Assembly: GCF_001425385.1 (NCBI RefSeq)
Contig: NZ_LMQO01000001.1
Span: forward strand, 124,001 to 188,000
DNA: 64,000 nucleotides
Origin: Sphingomonas sp. Leaf407
Lineage (GTDB): Bacteria > Pseudomonadota > Alphaproteobacteria > Sphingomonadales > Sphingomonadaceae
Direction: 5' to 3'
Of this stretch, positions 44,364 to 52,726 are shown in pieces. Both the position numbers and the translations under genes were made by a program. The notes below the pieces were generated by a model. That model had not been told where the DNA came from, ran no database searches, and was given only the letters and a program-made list of their open reading frames with translations. The stretch's first letter is position 1, and the number at the start of each line of letters is the position of its first letter.

Positions 44364-45554
44364 ATGACGACCCCCGCACTGATGCCCGTCTATCCACGGT
44401 GCGGCGTGCGTCCGGTCCGAGGCGAGGGCTGCTACCTGTACGGCGAGGACGGCACGCAATATCTCGACTTCGCCGCCGGCATCGCCGTCAATGCGCTGGG
44501 CCATGGCCATCCGCATCTGACCAAGGCGATCCAGGAACAGGCCGCGACGCTGATGCACGTCAGCAACCTCTACGGTTCGCCGCAGGGTGAGGCACTGGCG
44601 CAGCGGATCGTCGACCACAGCTTCGCCGACACGGTGTTCTTCACCAATTCGGGTGCCGAGGCGGTCGAATGCGCGATCAAGACCGCGCGCCGGTTCCATT
44701 TCGCCAATGGCAATCCGCAGCGCCACACGCTGATCTGCTTCAACCAGGCGTTCCATGGCCGTACGCTCGGCACCATCTCGGCCACCAACCAGTCGAAGAT
44801 GCGCGACGGGTTCGAACCGCTGCTGCCCGGCTTCAAATATGCCGAGTTCAACGATCTCGACGGCGCGCTGGCGCTGATCGACGACAGCACGGCGGGCTTT
44901 CTGGTCGAACCGATTCAGGGTGAGGGGGGCCTGCGCACCGCCACGCCCGAATTCCTGACGGGCTTACGCAAGGCATGCGACGAGCATGGCCTGATGCTGG
45001 TGCTCGACGAGGTCCAGTGCGGCTATGGCCGCACCGGCACGTTCTTCGCGCACGAACATTATGGCGTGAAGCCCGACATCGTCTCGGCGGCCAAGGGTAT
45101 CGGCGGCGGCTTCCCGTTCGGCGCCTGCCTCGCGACCGAGGAAGCGGCCAAGGGCATGGTGTTCGGCACCCACGGCTCGACCTATGGCGGCAATCCGCTG
45201 GCGATGGCGGCGGGGCAGGCGGTGCTCGACGTGATGCTCGAACCCGACTTCTTCCTCCATGTGAAGGCGATGGGCGACCGGCTGCGCGGTGCCCTCGAAC
45301 AGATGATCCCGAACCACGACCATCTGTTTCAGGAGGTGCGCGGCATGGGGCTGATGCTCGGCGTCAAGCTCAAGTCCGACAGCCGCCGGTTCGTGGCGCA
45401 CCTGCGCGATCAGCATCAGTTGCTGACGGTGGCGGCGGGCGACAATGTCGTCCGCATCCTGCCGCCGCTGGTGATCGACGAGAGTCACATCACGCAGGCG
45501 ATCGAAAAGCTGTCGGCCGCCGCCCGGGTCTATGTGCCCGTCGCCGACGATTGA
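44364..45554 (+). CDS. argD: Acetylornithine aminotransferase
   Basis: A 396-aa class III PLP aminotransferase. The PLP Lys is in SAAKGIGGGFP (about residue 244), the cofactor Asp in LVLDEVQCGYGRTG, with FFTNSGAEAVECAIK and GTHGSTYGGNPL. It makes N-acetylornithine in arginine synthesis and may also serve in lysine synthesis. A strong AAGGAG precedes ATG 44364. argF follows across a short hairpin, supporting the arginine assignment. Confidence 0.94.
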   Translation: MTTPALMPVYPRCGVRPVRGEGCYLYGEDGTQYLDFAAGIAVNALGHGHPHLTKAIQEQAATLMHVSNLYGSPQGEALAQRIVDHSFADTVFFTNSGAEAVECAIKTARRFHFANGNPQRHTLICFNQAFHGRTLGTISATNQSKMRDGFEPLLPGFKYAEFNDLDGALALIDDSTAGFLVEPIQGEGGLRTATPEFLTGLRKACDEHGLMLVLDEVQCGYGRTGTFFAHEHYGVKPDIVSAAKGIGGGFPFGACLATEEAAKGMVFGTHGSTYGGNPLAMAAGQAVLDVMLEPDFFLHVKAMGDRLRGALEQMIPNHDHLFQEVRGMGLMLGVKLKSDSRRFVAHLRDQHQLLTVAAGDNVVRILPPLVIDESHITQAIEKLSAAARVYVPVADD

Positions 45555-45562
45555 TCTGAACG

Positions 45563-45586
45563 ACCCTCCCCGCCTGTGCGGGGAGG
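45563..45586. repeat. Hairpin repeat between argD and argF
   Basis: CCCTCCCCGC, CTGT, GCGGGGAGGG, then GAGAGGACC. The 3' arm extends into the only Shine-Dalgarno-like sequence before argF. Confidence 0.8.
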
Positions 45587-45602
45587 GAGAGGACCTATTC
45601 CC

Positions 45603-46520
45603 ATGCGCCATTTCCTCGACCTCGCCTCGGCCGGTGCCGACGGCATCGCCGCCATTCTGAACGACGCGCTCGACGCCAAGGCCGCGCGCAAGGGCTGGCC
45701 CAAGGGCCGCGCCGATGCCGCCGCCCCGCTCGCCGGGCATACGCTGGCCTGCGTGTTCGAAAAATCATCCACCCGCACCCGCGTGTCGTTCGACATGGCG
45801 ATGCGCCAGTTGGGCGGCAGCGCGCTGGTGCTCGACGCCGGCACGACGCAGCTCGGGCGCGGCGAGACGGTCGCCGATACCGCGCGCGTCCTGTCGGGCT
45901 ATTGCGACGCGATCATGGTGCGGACCGACGATCCGGCGAAGCTCGACGAAATGGCGCGCTATGCTTCGGTCCCGGTCATCAACGGCCTTACCGACCATTC
46001 GCATCCGTGCCAGATCGTCGCCGACCTGCTGACCGTGATCGAAGCGGGCAAGTCGCTGCCGGGGCTGAAATGGGCGTGGCTGGGCGACGGCAACAACGTG
46101 TTGCACTCGATCGTCGAGGCCGCCGCGCTGCTGCACTTCGACGTCGTCGCCGCCTGTCCCGAAGGCTATGATCCGGCGCGCGACGTGATCGAGGCGGCGG
46201 GCGGACGCGCCACGATCACCCGCGATCCGGTCGAGGCGGTCCGGGGCGCCGACGTCGTCGTCACCGACACCTGGGTGTCGATGGGGCAGGCGCATGCCGA
46301 GGCGAAGCTGGCGGCGATGACCCCCTATCAGGTCAGTCCGGCGCTGATGGCGCATGCCAAGCCCGACGCGGTATTCCTCCACTGCCTGCCCGCGCATCGC
46401 GGCGAGGAAGTGACGGCGGACGTGATCGACGGCCCGCAATCGCTGATCTGGCCCGAGGCGGAAAACCGCCTCCACGCGCAAAAGGCGATCCTGCGCTGGT
46501 GCTTCGGCCAGATCGGGTAA
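45603..46520 (+). CDS. argF: Ornithine carbamoyltransferase
   Basis: A 305-aa enzyme making citrulline from ornithine and carbamoyl phosphate. Carbamoyl phosphate is bound by [12 protein letters not shown] (about residue 52) and [12 protein letters not shown]. Ornithine is bound by the DTWVSMG region, and the catalytic HCLPAHRG is at about 262. GAGAGG about 8-13 nt before ATG 45603 derives from the upstream hairpin. The order argD-argF-hslO is typical for related alphaproteobacteria. Confidence 0.95.
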   Translation: MRHFLDLASAGADGIAAILNDALDAKAARKGWPKGRADAAAPLAGHTLACVFEKSSTRTRVSFDMAMRQLGGSALVLDAGTTQLGRGETVADTARVLSGYCDAIMVRTDDPAKLDEMARYASVPVINGLTDHSHPCQIVADLLTVIEAGKSLPGLKWAWLGDGNNVLHSIVEAAALLHFDVVAACPEGYDPARDVIEAAGGRATITRDPVEAVRGADVVVTDTWVSMGQAHAEAKLAAMTPYQVSPALMAHAKPDAVFLHCLPAHRGEEVTADVIDGPQSLIWPEAENRLHAQKAILRWCFGQIG

Positions 46521-46529
46521 GTCCTTCCT

Positions 46530-46638
46530 CTCCCCTCCCTGACAAGGGAGGGGTCGGGGGTGGGTTAGGCCCGCGAGGGACCGGCGCGCCCGCCCCATAC
46601 CAACCCACCCCCAACCCCTCCCTTGTCAGGGAGGGGAG
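46530..46638. repeat. Family B palindromic repeat
   Basis: A 109-bp copy of the element at 26977: outer arms CTCCCCTCCCTGACAAGGGA and their inverse, inner GGGGGTGGGT/ACCCACCCCC. The central loop differs slightly. Confidence 0.92.
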
Positions 46639-46744
46639 TAATCCTCTTTCCCCATCGCAAAACGCTTGCGAAACCACTTGCAGCTTCCCATGTGAGCGAT
46701 CGATCACAGTTTGCCCGGTCAACGGGCAAGGGGAGCTTCTCGTT

Positions 46745-47659
46745 TTGACCGATACCGTCCGCCTGCCCGATCTCGATCGTGCGATCGGCTTCACCCTGCC
46801 CGACCATCATGCGCGCGGACGAGTCGTCCGGCTCGGGCCGGCGGCGCAGGCGATCCTCGACGCCCATGCCTATCCCGCACCGATCGAGCGGTTGCTGGCG
46901 GAGTCGCTCGCGCTGACCGCGCTGCTCGGCTCGACGCTGAAGGATGCCGAAGGGCAGTTGACGCTCCAGGCGCAGACGCAGGGCGGGATCGTCCGGCTGA
47001 TGGTGTGCGATTACAAGAACGGCGAGCTGCGCGGCTATGTCGATTTCGATCGCGAACGGCTGGCCCAACTGGGAAAGAAACCGTCGCTGTTCGCGCTGTT
47101 CGGCAAGGGGTATCTGGCGATCACCTTCGATCAGGTGACGTCGGGTGAGCGCTATCAGGGCATCGTGCCGCTGGACGGCGATTCGATCGCGGCGGCGGCG
47201 GAAAGCTATTTCCTCCAGTCGGAGCAGATCCCGTCGCTCGTCCGGCTCGGCCTCGGGTTCGACGACAATGGCGCGCGGATCGCCGGCGGCATCTTCCTCC
47301 AGCATCTGCCCGAAGGCGAGGAGGGGCGCGAACGGCTGCACACCCGGCTCGACCATCCCGAATGGCATCATGTCGAGGCACTGGGCGCGACGATGGGTGC
47401 CGACGAGCTGGCCGACCCGATGGTGCCGCTCGAAACCATCGTCTGGCGGCTGTTCAACGAGGAACGCGAGGTGCGCGTGCTCGCCAGCACGCCGCTGGTG
47501 CGCGGCTGCCGCTGCGACCGTGACTATATCGCCGGCGTCATCGCCAAATTCCCGGTCGAGGAACGCACCGACATGGCCGATGAGAACGGCATCATCACCG
47601 TCGACTGCGCGTTCTGCGCGACCAAATTTCCGTTGGCGCTGGCCGATATAACGGCCTGA
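46745..47659 (+). CDS. hslO: Hsp33-family redox-regulated chaperone
   Basis: A 304-aa Hsp33. The N-terminal substrate-binding fold includes GQLTLQAQTQGGIVRLMVCDY. The C-terminal redox switch has the four zinc Cys as CRCDRD (about 254) and CAFC (about 288). Oxidation releases zinc and activates holdase function. There is no nearby ATG; TTG 46745 is chosen because AGGGGAG lies 7 nt upstream, making this an unusual start. It follows argF across a repeat. Confidence 0.9.
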   Translation: MTDTVRLPDLDRAIGFTLPDHHARGRVVRLGPAAQAILDAHAYPAPIERLLAESLALTALLGSTLKDAEGQLTLQAQTQGGIVRLMVCDYKNGELRGYVDFDRERLAQLGKKPSLFALFGKGYLAITFDQVTSGERYQGIVPLDGDSIAAAAESYFLQSEQIPSLVRLGLGFDDNGARIAGGIFLQHLPEGEEGRERLHTRLDHPEWHHVEALGATMGADELADPMVPLETIVWRLFNEEREVRVLASTPLVRGCRCDRDYIAGVIAKFPVEERTDMADENGIITVDCAFCATKFPLALADITA

Positions 47660-47684
47660 TCGGGGGCGGAAGGGGGACAAGATC

Positions 47685-48095
47685 ATGGGGGGTCGTTGGG
47701 GTTGGCGGCGCTGGATCGTCACCGTGTCGCTGGCGGTGACGGGTGTCGCGACCGCGCAGGGCACGCGCGCGCCGACGTTGCAGGCGATGCAGGGGGTGAC
47801 GCCCGGCCGCTGGGAATTGCGCATGCCTGGCTCCACCGTACCGCCGCGGGTGAGCTGCGTCGCCGACCCGGCAATCCTGCTGCGCCTCCATCACCGCGCC
47901 GCGACATGCAGCCGGTTCGTGATCGACGATTCGGCGAAGGGCGCGACGGTGCATTACACCTGCCCCGGTGCCGGCCATGTCCGCAGTCGCCTGCGGATCG
48001 ACACGCCGCGCGTCCTGTTCATCGAAAGCGAGGGCATCGCCGACGGGATGCCCTTTTCCGACGCGATCGAGGCGCGGCGGCTGGGCACTTGCTGA
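47685..48095 (+). CDS. Hypothetical exported protein (DUF3617-like)
   Basis: A 136-aa protein with a signal peptide (RWIVTVSLAVTGVATAQ). The mature part has PGRWELRMPGS and several Cys (VSCVADP, ATCSRFV, HYTCPG, and a terminal GTC), the disulfide pattern of DUF3617-type periplasmic proteins common in sphingomonads. Function is unknown. It begins 25 bp after hslO. Confidence 0.75.
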   Translation: MGGRWGWRRWIVTVSLAVTGVATAQGTRAPTLQAMQGVTPGRWELRMPGSTVPPRVSCVADPAILLRLHHRAATCSRFVIDDSAKGATVHYTCPGAGHVRSRLRIDTPRVLFIESEGIADGMPFSDAIEARRLGTC

Positions 48096-48128
48096 GCGCG
48101 ACGTCGGCGGTTTTTCGCAAATCGCCCG

Positions 48129-48149
48129 TTAAGCGGTGGTTTAGCTTAA
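48129..48149. promoter_or_regulatory. CtrA-like site / TTAAGC palindrome
   Basis: TTAAGC and GCTTAA bracket GGTGGTTTA. On the minus strand TAAAC-N6-TTAAC matches 9 of 10 bases of the CtrA consensus. There is no proof that it is bound. Confidence 0.3.
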
Positions 48150-48240
48150 TTATGCCATATCCGTCCGGTATCCCCATGGATGCGCATGTTTCCCTAAGAC
48201 ATGAAACCTCCTCCGGGCCGCTTTGCAGCGGCCCGTTCTT
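48150..48240 (+). ncRNA. Candidate small RNA or long 3' leader upstream of queC
   Basis: A 190-bp gap without an ORF holds GTTTC/GAAAC (48188-48192 and 48203-48207), an exposed CTCCTCC that could pair with ribosome-binding sites, and a strong terminator at 48215-48240. CCUCC-rich loops are known from alphaproteobacterial small RNAs. No promoter is firmly seen, so the 5' end is a guess. Confidence 0.3.
48215..48240 (+). terminator. Rho-independent terminator upstream of queC
   Basis: GGGCCGCT, TTGC, AGCGGCCC, then GTTCTT: a perfect 8-bp stem with a 4-nt loop and a T-rich tail. Confidence 0.8.
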
Positions 48241-48285
48241 TGGGAGCGGTTGCGCCTTTGCCCCACCCGGCCTAGCTGACCCGCT

Positions 48286-48984
48286 ATGATGGAAGCACCT
48301 TTAAGCGTCGTCCTCGTCTCGGGCGGCCTCGACTCGATGGTTTCGGCGGCACTGGCGCGGGAGGCGGGGCATCGCCTGCTCGCGCTGTCGATCGACTATA
48401 ACCAGCGCCACCATATTGAACTGGCCGCCGCGCGGCGGATCTCGCACATGCTCGGGGCGGAGCGGCATATCGTCCTGCCGCTCGACCTGCGGGCATTCGG
48501 CGGATCGGCGCTGACCGACGATGCGCTGGCGGTGCCCAAGGAAGGCGTCGGTGCCGATATTCCGATCACCTATGTCCCCGCGCGCAACACGATCTTCCTC
48601 AGCCTCGCGCTCGGCTGGGCCGAGGCGGCGGGCGCGCGCGACCTGTGGATCGGGGTCAACGCGCTCGATTATTCGGGCTATCCCGACTGCCGCCCCGAAT
48701 TCATCGCCGGGTTCGAAACGCTGGCCGAACTCGCCACCCGCGCGGGCACCGAGGGTGATCGCTTCCGCATCCACGCCCCGCTCCAGCACATGACCAAGGC
48801 GCAGATCGCCGCCGAAGCCGCGCGGCTGGGGATCGACGCCGGGCTGAGCTGGTCGTGCTACGATCCGGTCGGCGCGCGCCATTGCGGTCGCTGCGACAGT
48901 TGCCGCCTGCGCGCCAAGGGCTTCGCCGAGGCCGGCCTGCCCGATCCGACCGACTATGCGCAGACGCCCCTCGAGGCGGCATGA
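48286..48984 (+). CDS. queC: 7-cyano-7-deazaguanine (preQ0) synthase
   Basis: A 232-aa ATP-dependent enzyme converting 7-carboxy-7-deazaguanine and ammonia to preQ0, a precursor of queuosine in tRNA. The PP-loop VSGGLDSMVSAAL (residue 12) binds ATP. The zinc site is the Cys cluster WSCYDPVG, HCGRCDSCRLR. The tandem ATGATG leaves a one-codon doubt on the start. It overlaps queE by 4 nt, whose product supplies its substrate. Confidence 0.95.
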   Translation: MMEAPLSVVLVSGGLDSMVSAALAREAGHRLLALSIDYNQRHHIELAAARRISHMLGAERHIVLPLDLRAFGGSALTDDALAVPKEGVGADIPITYVPARNTIFLSLALGWAEAAGARDLWIGVNALDYSGYPDCRPEFIAGFETLAELATRAGTEGDRFRIHAPLQHMTKAQIAAEAARLGIDAGLSWSCYDPVGARHCGRCDSCRLRAKGFAEAGLPDPTDYAQTPLEAA

Positions 48985-49616
48985 CCTATTCGGTGAAGGA
49001 AATGTTCCTCACCCTGCAGGGGGAGGGGGTCCACGCCGGCCGACGCGCGGTGTTCGTCCGTTTCGCCGGGTGCAACCTGTGGACCGGGCGCGAGGTTGAT
49101 CGGGCACGGGCGATCTGCCGCTTCTGCGACACCGATTTCGTCGGGACCGATGGCGTGGGCGGCGGCAAGTTCGTCGACGCCCAGGCACTGGCGCAGGCGG
49201 TGGTCGGCCACTGGGATGGCGATGCGGCGCGTCGCTTCGTCGTGCTGACCGGCGGCGAACCGATGTTGCAGGTCGACGATGCGCTGGTCGACGCGCTGCA
49301 CGCCGCCGGCTTCACCATCGCTATCGAAAGCAACGGCACGATCGCGGTGCATCCCGGCATCGACTGGGTCTGCATCAGCCCCAAGGCCGGCAGCGAGGTC
49401 GTCCAGCGGCACGGCGACGAACTGAAACTGGTCTGGCCGCAGGCGGGGATCGATCCGGTCGTGCTGGAAGACTGGGACTTCGCCAACCATCTGATCCAGC
49501 CGATGGACGCGGCGGGGCAGGAGGTCGCCAACCGCGACGTGGCGGTCGCGCTGGCGATGGCGCGGCCACGCTGGCGGCTGTCGCTTCAGACGCACAAGCT
49601 GCTCGGCCTGCGGTAA
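48981..49616 (+). CDS. queE: 7-carboxy-7-deazaguanine synthase
   Basis: A 211-aa radical SAM enzyme making 7-carboxy-7-deazaguanine from 6-carboxytetrahydropterin. The cluster Cys are spaced as in proteobacterial QueE: AGCNLWTG, then CRFCDTDF, that is C-x14-C-x2-C rather than the usual C-x3-C-x2-C. LTGGEPMLQ and ESNGTIAV are further marks. It is coupled to queC. QueD and QueF must be encoded elsewhere. Confidence 0.94.
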   Translation: MTYSVKEMFLTLQGEGVHAGRRAVFVRFAGCNLWTGREVDRARAICRFCDTDFVGTDGVGGGKFVDAQALAQAVVGHWDGDAARRFVVLTGGEPMLQVDDALVDALHAAGFTIAIESNGTIAVHPGIDWVCISPKAGSEVVQRHGDELKLVWPQAGIDPVVLEDWDFANHLIQPMDAAGQEVANRDVAVALAMARPRWRLSLQTHKLLGLR

Positions 49617-49619
49617 ACG

Positions 49620-51206
49620 TCAGCCCGGCTTGGCCGCGATCGTGATCTCATAGGCACCGGTCAGCGGATCATGGTGCAGCGGCGCGCGCAACTGCCGCGA
49701 CAGGCCGAGGATGATCCGCCCGTACCGCTGCTTGACCAGCGTTTCGAGCGCATCGCTCTCGACCAGCGCGGGGGATACCGCGCGCAGCAGCGCGGTGTCG
49801 CTGTCCGCCACCTGCCGCACCGATACGCCGATCGGCGCCTGCGGATTGACCGATCCGGCAAGCTCGATCAATTCGGTCAGCAGGAACGAGACGGCGACCG
49901 CCACGTCCTGCGTCACCAACACCGGTTCGACGTTGAGGGTGATGCCGATGCTCCGTGATCCGTCGGGCGCGGTGGCGCGGATGTTCGACGCCAGCTCGCC
50001 GACCACCGCCTTCAGTTCCAGCCCGCGATTTTCCTCCATCTCGGCATAATGATGGCGATGCACCGCCGCCAGTGCGTCGACCCGGCGCTGGATCGTCGCA
50101 TAGGCGTCCGACGCCGCCTCGCCATGCGCGCTGCGGGCATGGAAATTGATGAGGCTGGCGATGACCTGCAGGTTGTTCTTGACGCGGTGATGTACCTCGC
50201 GCGTCAGCTTGGTCTGACGCACCAGCCCGTCGGCCATCGACTGTTCGTGCCGTTCGACCGTGCGGGTGAGTTCGAGGAACGTCTCGCCCAGATCGGCGAT
50301 TTCCTGCGCGGGAATGCTGCCCAGATCGACCGGGGCGAGCGGCTCGCCGGGGCGATAGCGGCCGACGTCGTCACGGAACCGGCGCAACGGCCGGATCAGC
50401 ATCCGGTCGACGACCAGCCAGCCGATGCCGGTGGCGGCGATCCACATCACCAGCGGCAGCAGCATCGCGACGATCGCCGAGGATGTGATCGGTGCCTTGC
50501 GCACCACCATTTCCAGTTCGAGATCGTCGAGCCCCAGCGGAATGTCGATCCGTTCGAGCCGCTGGAACCCGGATTCGACCGGCATCGTCTCCAGCGGCAG
50601 CGCGCCATCGCCGTCGCCGTCCTGCCGGAGCAGCGCCGAGAAGGGCGCGGCATAGCCACTGGGCTGCGCCAGATCGCGCAACATCGCGGCCGGGAAAAAG
50701 GCGACGGCACGCGACCGGCCGCCCGGTCCCGCAATATCGACCAGCAACCCCTTGTCGCCCAACTGGGCGCGCAGGCCGTTGGCGTCGGGCTTGCCGCGCT
50801 GCGGTGTCGGAATGTCGGTGCCGCAGACCAGCCGCCCGTCGAGGCCCCGGATCGCGAACCGCGCGCCGCTGGTCGATTGCTGGGCGAATACTCCTTCGAC
50901 GCGCGCGCAGCCCGGCGTGTTGGCCGGATCGAGCGCCAGCGCATTGGTCGCGACGCGCAGCGCGGTCATGTCGCCGACCAGTTCGATCGCGATCGCCCGC
51001 GACGCCTCGGTCGCGGCGACGCGCAGGCGCGCGCGCGTATCGAGATCGGCGGTCCGCGCGGTCTGGAACGTGGCATATAGCGCGATCAGCGCCAGCGGCA
51101 GCAACGCACCGCTGAGGATCAGCACCAGCTTCGCGCCCGTTGCCATGCGGCGAAGGGCGACGGCCGGGCTGGCGCGATGTCGGCGAACGGAGGGGGAGGT
51201 CGTCAC
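49620..51206 (-). CDS. phyP: PhyP-like membrane sensor protein of the general stress response (HisKA_2 type)
   Basis: A 528-aa membrane protein. Two helices (LVLILSGALLPLALIALY and VAMLLPLVMWIAATGIGWLV) flank a periplasmic sensor of about 190 residues. A HAMP-like linker follows, then the HisKA_2 H-box REVHHRVKNNLQVIASLINF. The ATP-binding half looks degenerate: the usual N-box Asn is absent (SFLLTELIELAGSV) and no clear G-box is seen. It sits at the phyR locus. In Sphingomonas melonis the protein at this position, PhyP, acts as a phosphatase of PhyR, and this sequence fits that. Confidence 0.88.
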   Translation of the reverse strand: MTTSPSVRRHRASPAVALRRMATGAKLVLILSGALLPLALIALYATFQTARTADLDTRARLRVAATEASRAIAIELVGDMTALRVATNALALDPANTPGCARVEGVFAQQSTSGARFAIRGLDGRLVCGTDIPTPQRGKPDANGLRAQLGDKGLLVDIAGPGGRSRAVAFFPAAMLRDLAQPSGYAAPFSALLRQDGDGDGALPLETMPVESGFQRLERIDIPLGLDDLELEMVVRKAPITSSAIVAMLLPLVMWIAATGIGWLVVDRMLIRPLRRFRDDVGRYRPGEPLAPVDLGSIPAQEIADLGETFLELTRTVERHEQSMADGLVRQTKLTREVHHRVKNNLQVIASLINFHARSAHGEAASDAYATIQRRVDALAAVHRHHYAEMEENRGLELKAVVGELASNIRATAPDGSRSIGITLNVEPVLVTQDVAVAVSFLLTELIELAGSVNPQAPIGVSVRQVADSDTALLRAVSPALVESDALETLVKQRYGRIILGLSRQLRAPLHHDPLTGAYEITIAAKPG

Positions 51207-51217
51207 GCGGACGACGG

Positions 51218-51400
51218 CTATTTCAGCTTGCTGAGCAGGTCCAGCATCTCATCGGGTACAGATTCCCCGATCGCGTCCTGATAGACCGCACGCAACGCAT
51301 TCCCCAAAACGGAAGAGTCTTTCCGGTCGGTCTTGTCGGCCTGCGACGCGACCGTCGATGTCGCGCTGGGCTGCTTCGCCGCCTTTTCACCATCCTGCAC
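51218..51400 (-). CDS. nepR: NepR anti-sigma factor
   Basis: A 60-aa protein ending in the NepR core LGNALRAVYQDAIGESVP-DEMLDLLSKLK, two helices that hold EcfG. Phosphorylated PhyR binds NepR and frees EcfG. GTG 51400 is chosen: GGAAGG lies 9 nt upstream, and the product size fits known NepR. The longer TTG form at 51448 lacks a ribosome-binding site. An EcfG promoter lies about 100 bp upstream. Confidence 0.93.
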   Translation of the reverse strand: MQDGEKAAKQPSATSTVASQADKTDRKDSSVLGNALRAVYQDAIGESVPDEMLDLLSKLK

Positions 51401-51505
51401 GAATGTAAGCCTTCCCCCGGTGCCCGGCCCGATGCCGGCTAAAACCAAACCCGCTCCCCGCAGAGGTCAAGACAGGCTTGGACAAGCTGGTCGGGCGCCC
51501 ATGGA

Positions 51506-51530
51506 AACAAAAGACGTGCTCGATGGTTCC
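51506..51530 (-). promoter_or_regulatory. Predicted EcfG promoter of nepR
   Basis: On the minus strand GGAAC (51530-51526), 17 bases, GTT (51508-51506). The same stretch read on the plus strand (TGGAA...GGTT) has a mismatched EcfG-like pattern pointing to phyR, since TGGAA and TTCCA are inverted at its ends. Confidence 0.75.
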
Positions 51531-51649
51531 ATGGGTCGATGCGTTTCGGGGGAGGCGTCCTTCCCGGTCCCGTATCGATCTGTTTTTGCACGCTCGCCAT
51601 TTGGCCGATACGTCGGACCGGTGGCGGGACGAAGGAGAATTGACTGACC

Positions 51650-52453
51650 ATGTCGCTCGGACAGCAGCTTGCGCCGCACCTCCCTTTCCTGCGGCGCTAC
51701 GGCCGTGCGCTCACCGGCAGCCAGAGCGAGGGCGATCAATATGTCCGCGCGACGCTGGAGGCGATCGTCGCCGCACCGGAAGAGTTCCCGCGCGACGTCG
51801 ATCCCCGGCTGGGCCTGTATCGCACCTTCCAGGCGATCTGGGGCTCGTCGCAGCCCGAGGCGTTCGGCGACGGCAGCCTTGGCGGATCGGACAATGAAGT
51901 GATCGCGCAGGCGCGCCTGTCGCGCATCGCACCGCTGTCGCGCCAGGCGCTGCTGCTGACCGCGATGGAAGGCTTCACCAACGAAGATACCGCCTATCTG
52001 ATCGATTCGACCCATGACGAGGTCGAGGAACTGGTCGCCGAGGCGCTGCGCGAGATCGAGCAGCAGACCCGCTCGCGGGTGATGATTATCGAGGATGAGC
52101 CGCTGATCGCGATGGACCTCGAACAGATCGTCCGCGATCTGGGCCATGAAGTCACCGGCGTCGCCGTCACCCGCGACGAGGCGGTCGCGTTGGCGATGCA
52201 GGACCGGCCGGGCCTCGTCCTCGCCGACATCCAGCTCGCCGACGACAGTTCGGGTATCGACGCGGTGAAGGACATCCTGTCCGAATTCAACGTGCCGGTG
52301 ATCTTCATCACCGCCTTCCCGGAACGGCTGTTGACCGGCGAGCGTCCCGAGCCGACGTTCCTCATCACCAAGCCGTTCCAGCGTTCGACGGTGAAGGCGG
52401 CGATCAGCCAGGCGCTGTTCTTCGACGAAGCGACGGTGCCCGGTCAGGCATAA
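51650..52453 (+). CDS. phyR: PhyR response regulator with sigma-like domain
   Basis: A 267-aa protein. The N-terminal sigma-like domain (about 1-135) mimics an ECF sigma factor (LGQQLAPHLPFLRRYGRAL, LSRQALLLTAMEGF). The C-terminal receiver has VMIIEDEPLIAMDLEQ, the phospho-acceptor Asp in LVLADIQLAD (about 194), and Lys in LITKPF. When phosphorylated the sigma-like part captures NepR. AAGGAGA precedes ATG 51650. It is divergent from nepR. Confidence 0.97.
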   Translation: MSLGQQLAPHLPFLRRYGRALTGSQSEGDQYVRATLEAIVAAPEEFPRDVDPRLGLYRTFQAIWGSSQPEAFGDGSLGGSDNEVIAQARLSRIAPLSRQALLLTAMEGFTNEDTAYLIDSTHDEVEELVAEALREIEQQTRSRVMIIEDEPLIAMDLEQIVRDLGHEVTGVAVTRDEAVALAMQDRPGLVLADIQLADDSSGIDAVKDILSEFNVPVIFITAFPERLLTGERPEPTFLITKPFQRSTVKAAISQALFFDEATVPGQA

Positions 52454-52460
52454 CGATTAC

Positions 52461-52485
52461 GGACCCAAAACGAAACTCGGGGGTT
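52461..52485 (+). promoter_or_regulatory. EcfG-like promoter, one mismatch
   Basis: GGACC (consensus GGAAC), 17-bp spacer, GTT at 52483-52485. It sits 10 bp ahead of the small ORF at 52495, so a transcript from it would be nearly leaderless for that ORF. It could feed ecfG, giving positive autoregulation. Confidence 0.35.
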
Positions 52486-52494
52486 GGAGCAGGC

Positions 52495-52632
52495 ATGGCA
52501 AACGACAATGAACGCATCCATGTCAGCAAGACCGACGCCCGCGCCGGGTCGACCCCCGGCGTCACGCGCTATGTGCTGGCGGTATCGCTGACCGCGGTGA
52601 TTATCGTCATGGCCTATATCCTGCTGTCCTGA
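52495..52632 (+). CDS. 45-aa small membrane protein between phyR and ecfG
   Basis: A short ORF with a hydrophilic start (MANDNERIHVSKTDARAG) and one C-terminal hydrophobic helix (VLAVSLTAVIIVMAYILL). TTGGAGCAGGC just upstream is a ribosome-binding site. It is flanked by phyR and ecfG on the same strand. The shape is that of a tail-anchored protein; no function is known to me. Confidence 0.7.
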   Translation: MANDNERIHVSKTDARAGSTPGVTRYVLAVSLTAVIIVMAYILLS

Positions 52633-52726
52633 CCGGACCGATGTCCCGGCCGCCGCTTTCAATCGGCGGCGGCCGACCCTATGTTCGGGTCGGGCCGTTG
52701 GCCGACCGCGTATCGAACGGATAAGA

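Noticed and set aside
48096..48285. preQ1 riboswitch ahead of queC
   Set aside because: I could not find the preQ1-I pattern (short C-rich loop with an A-rich tail pseudoknot); only a terminator hairpin is clear.
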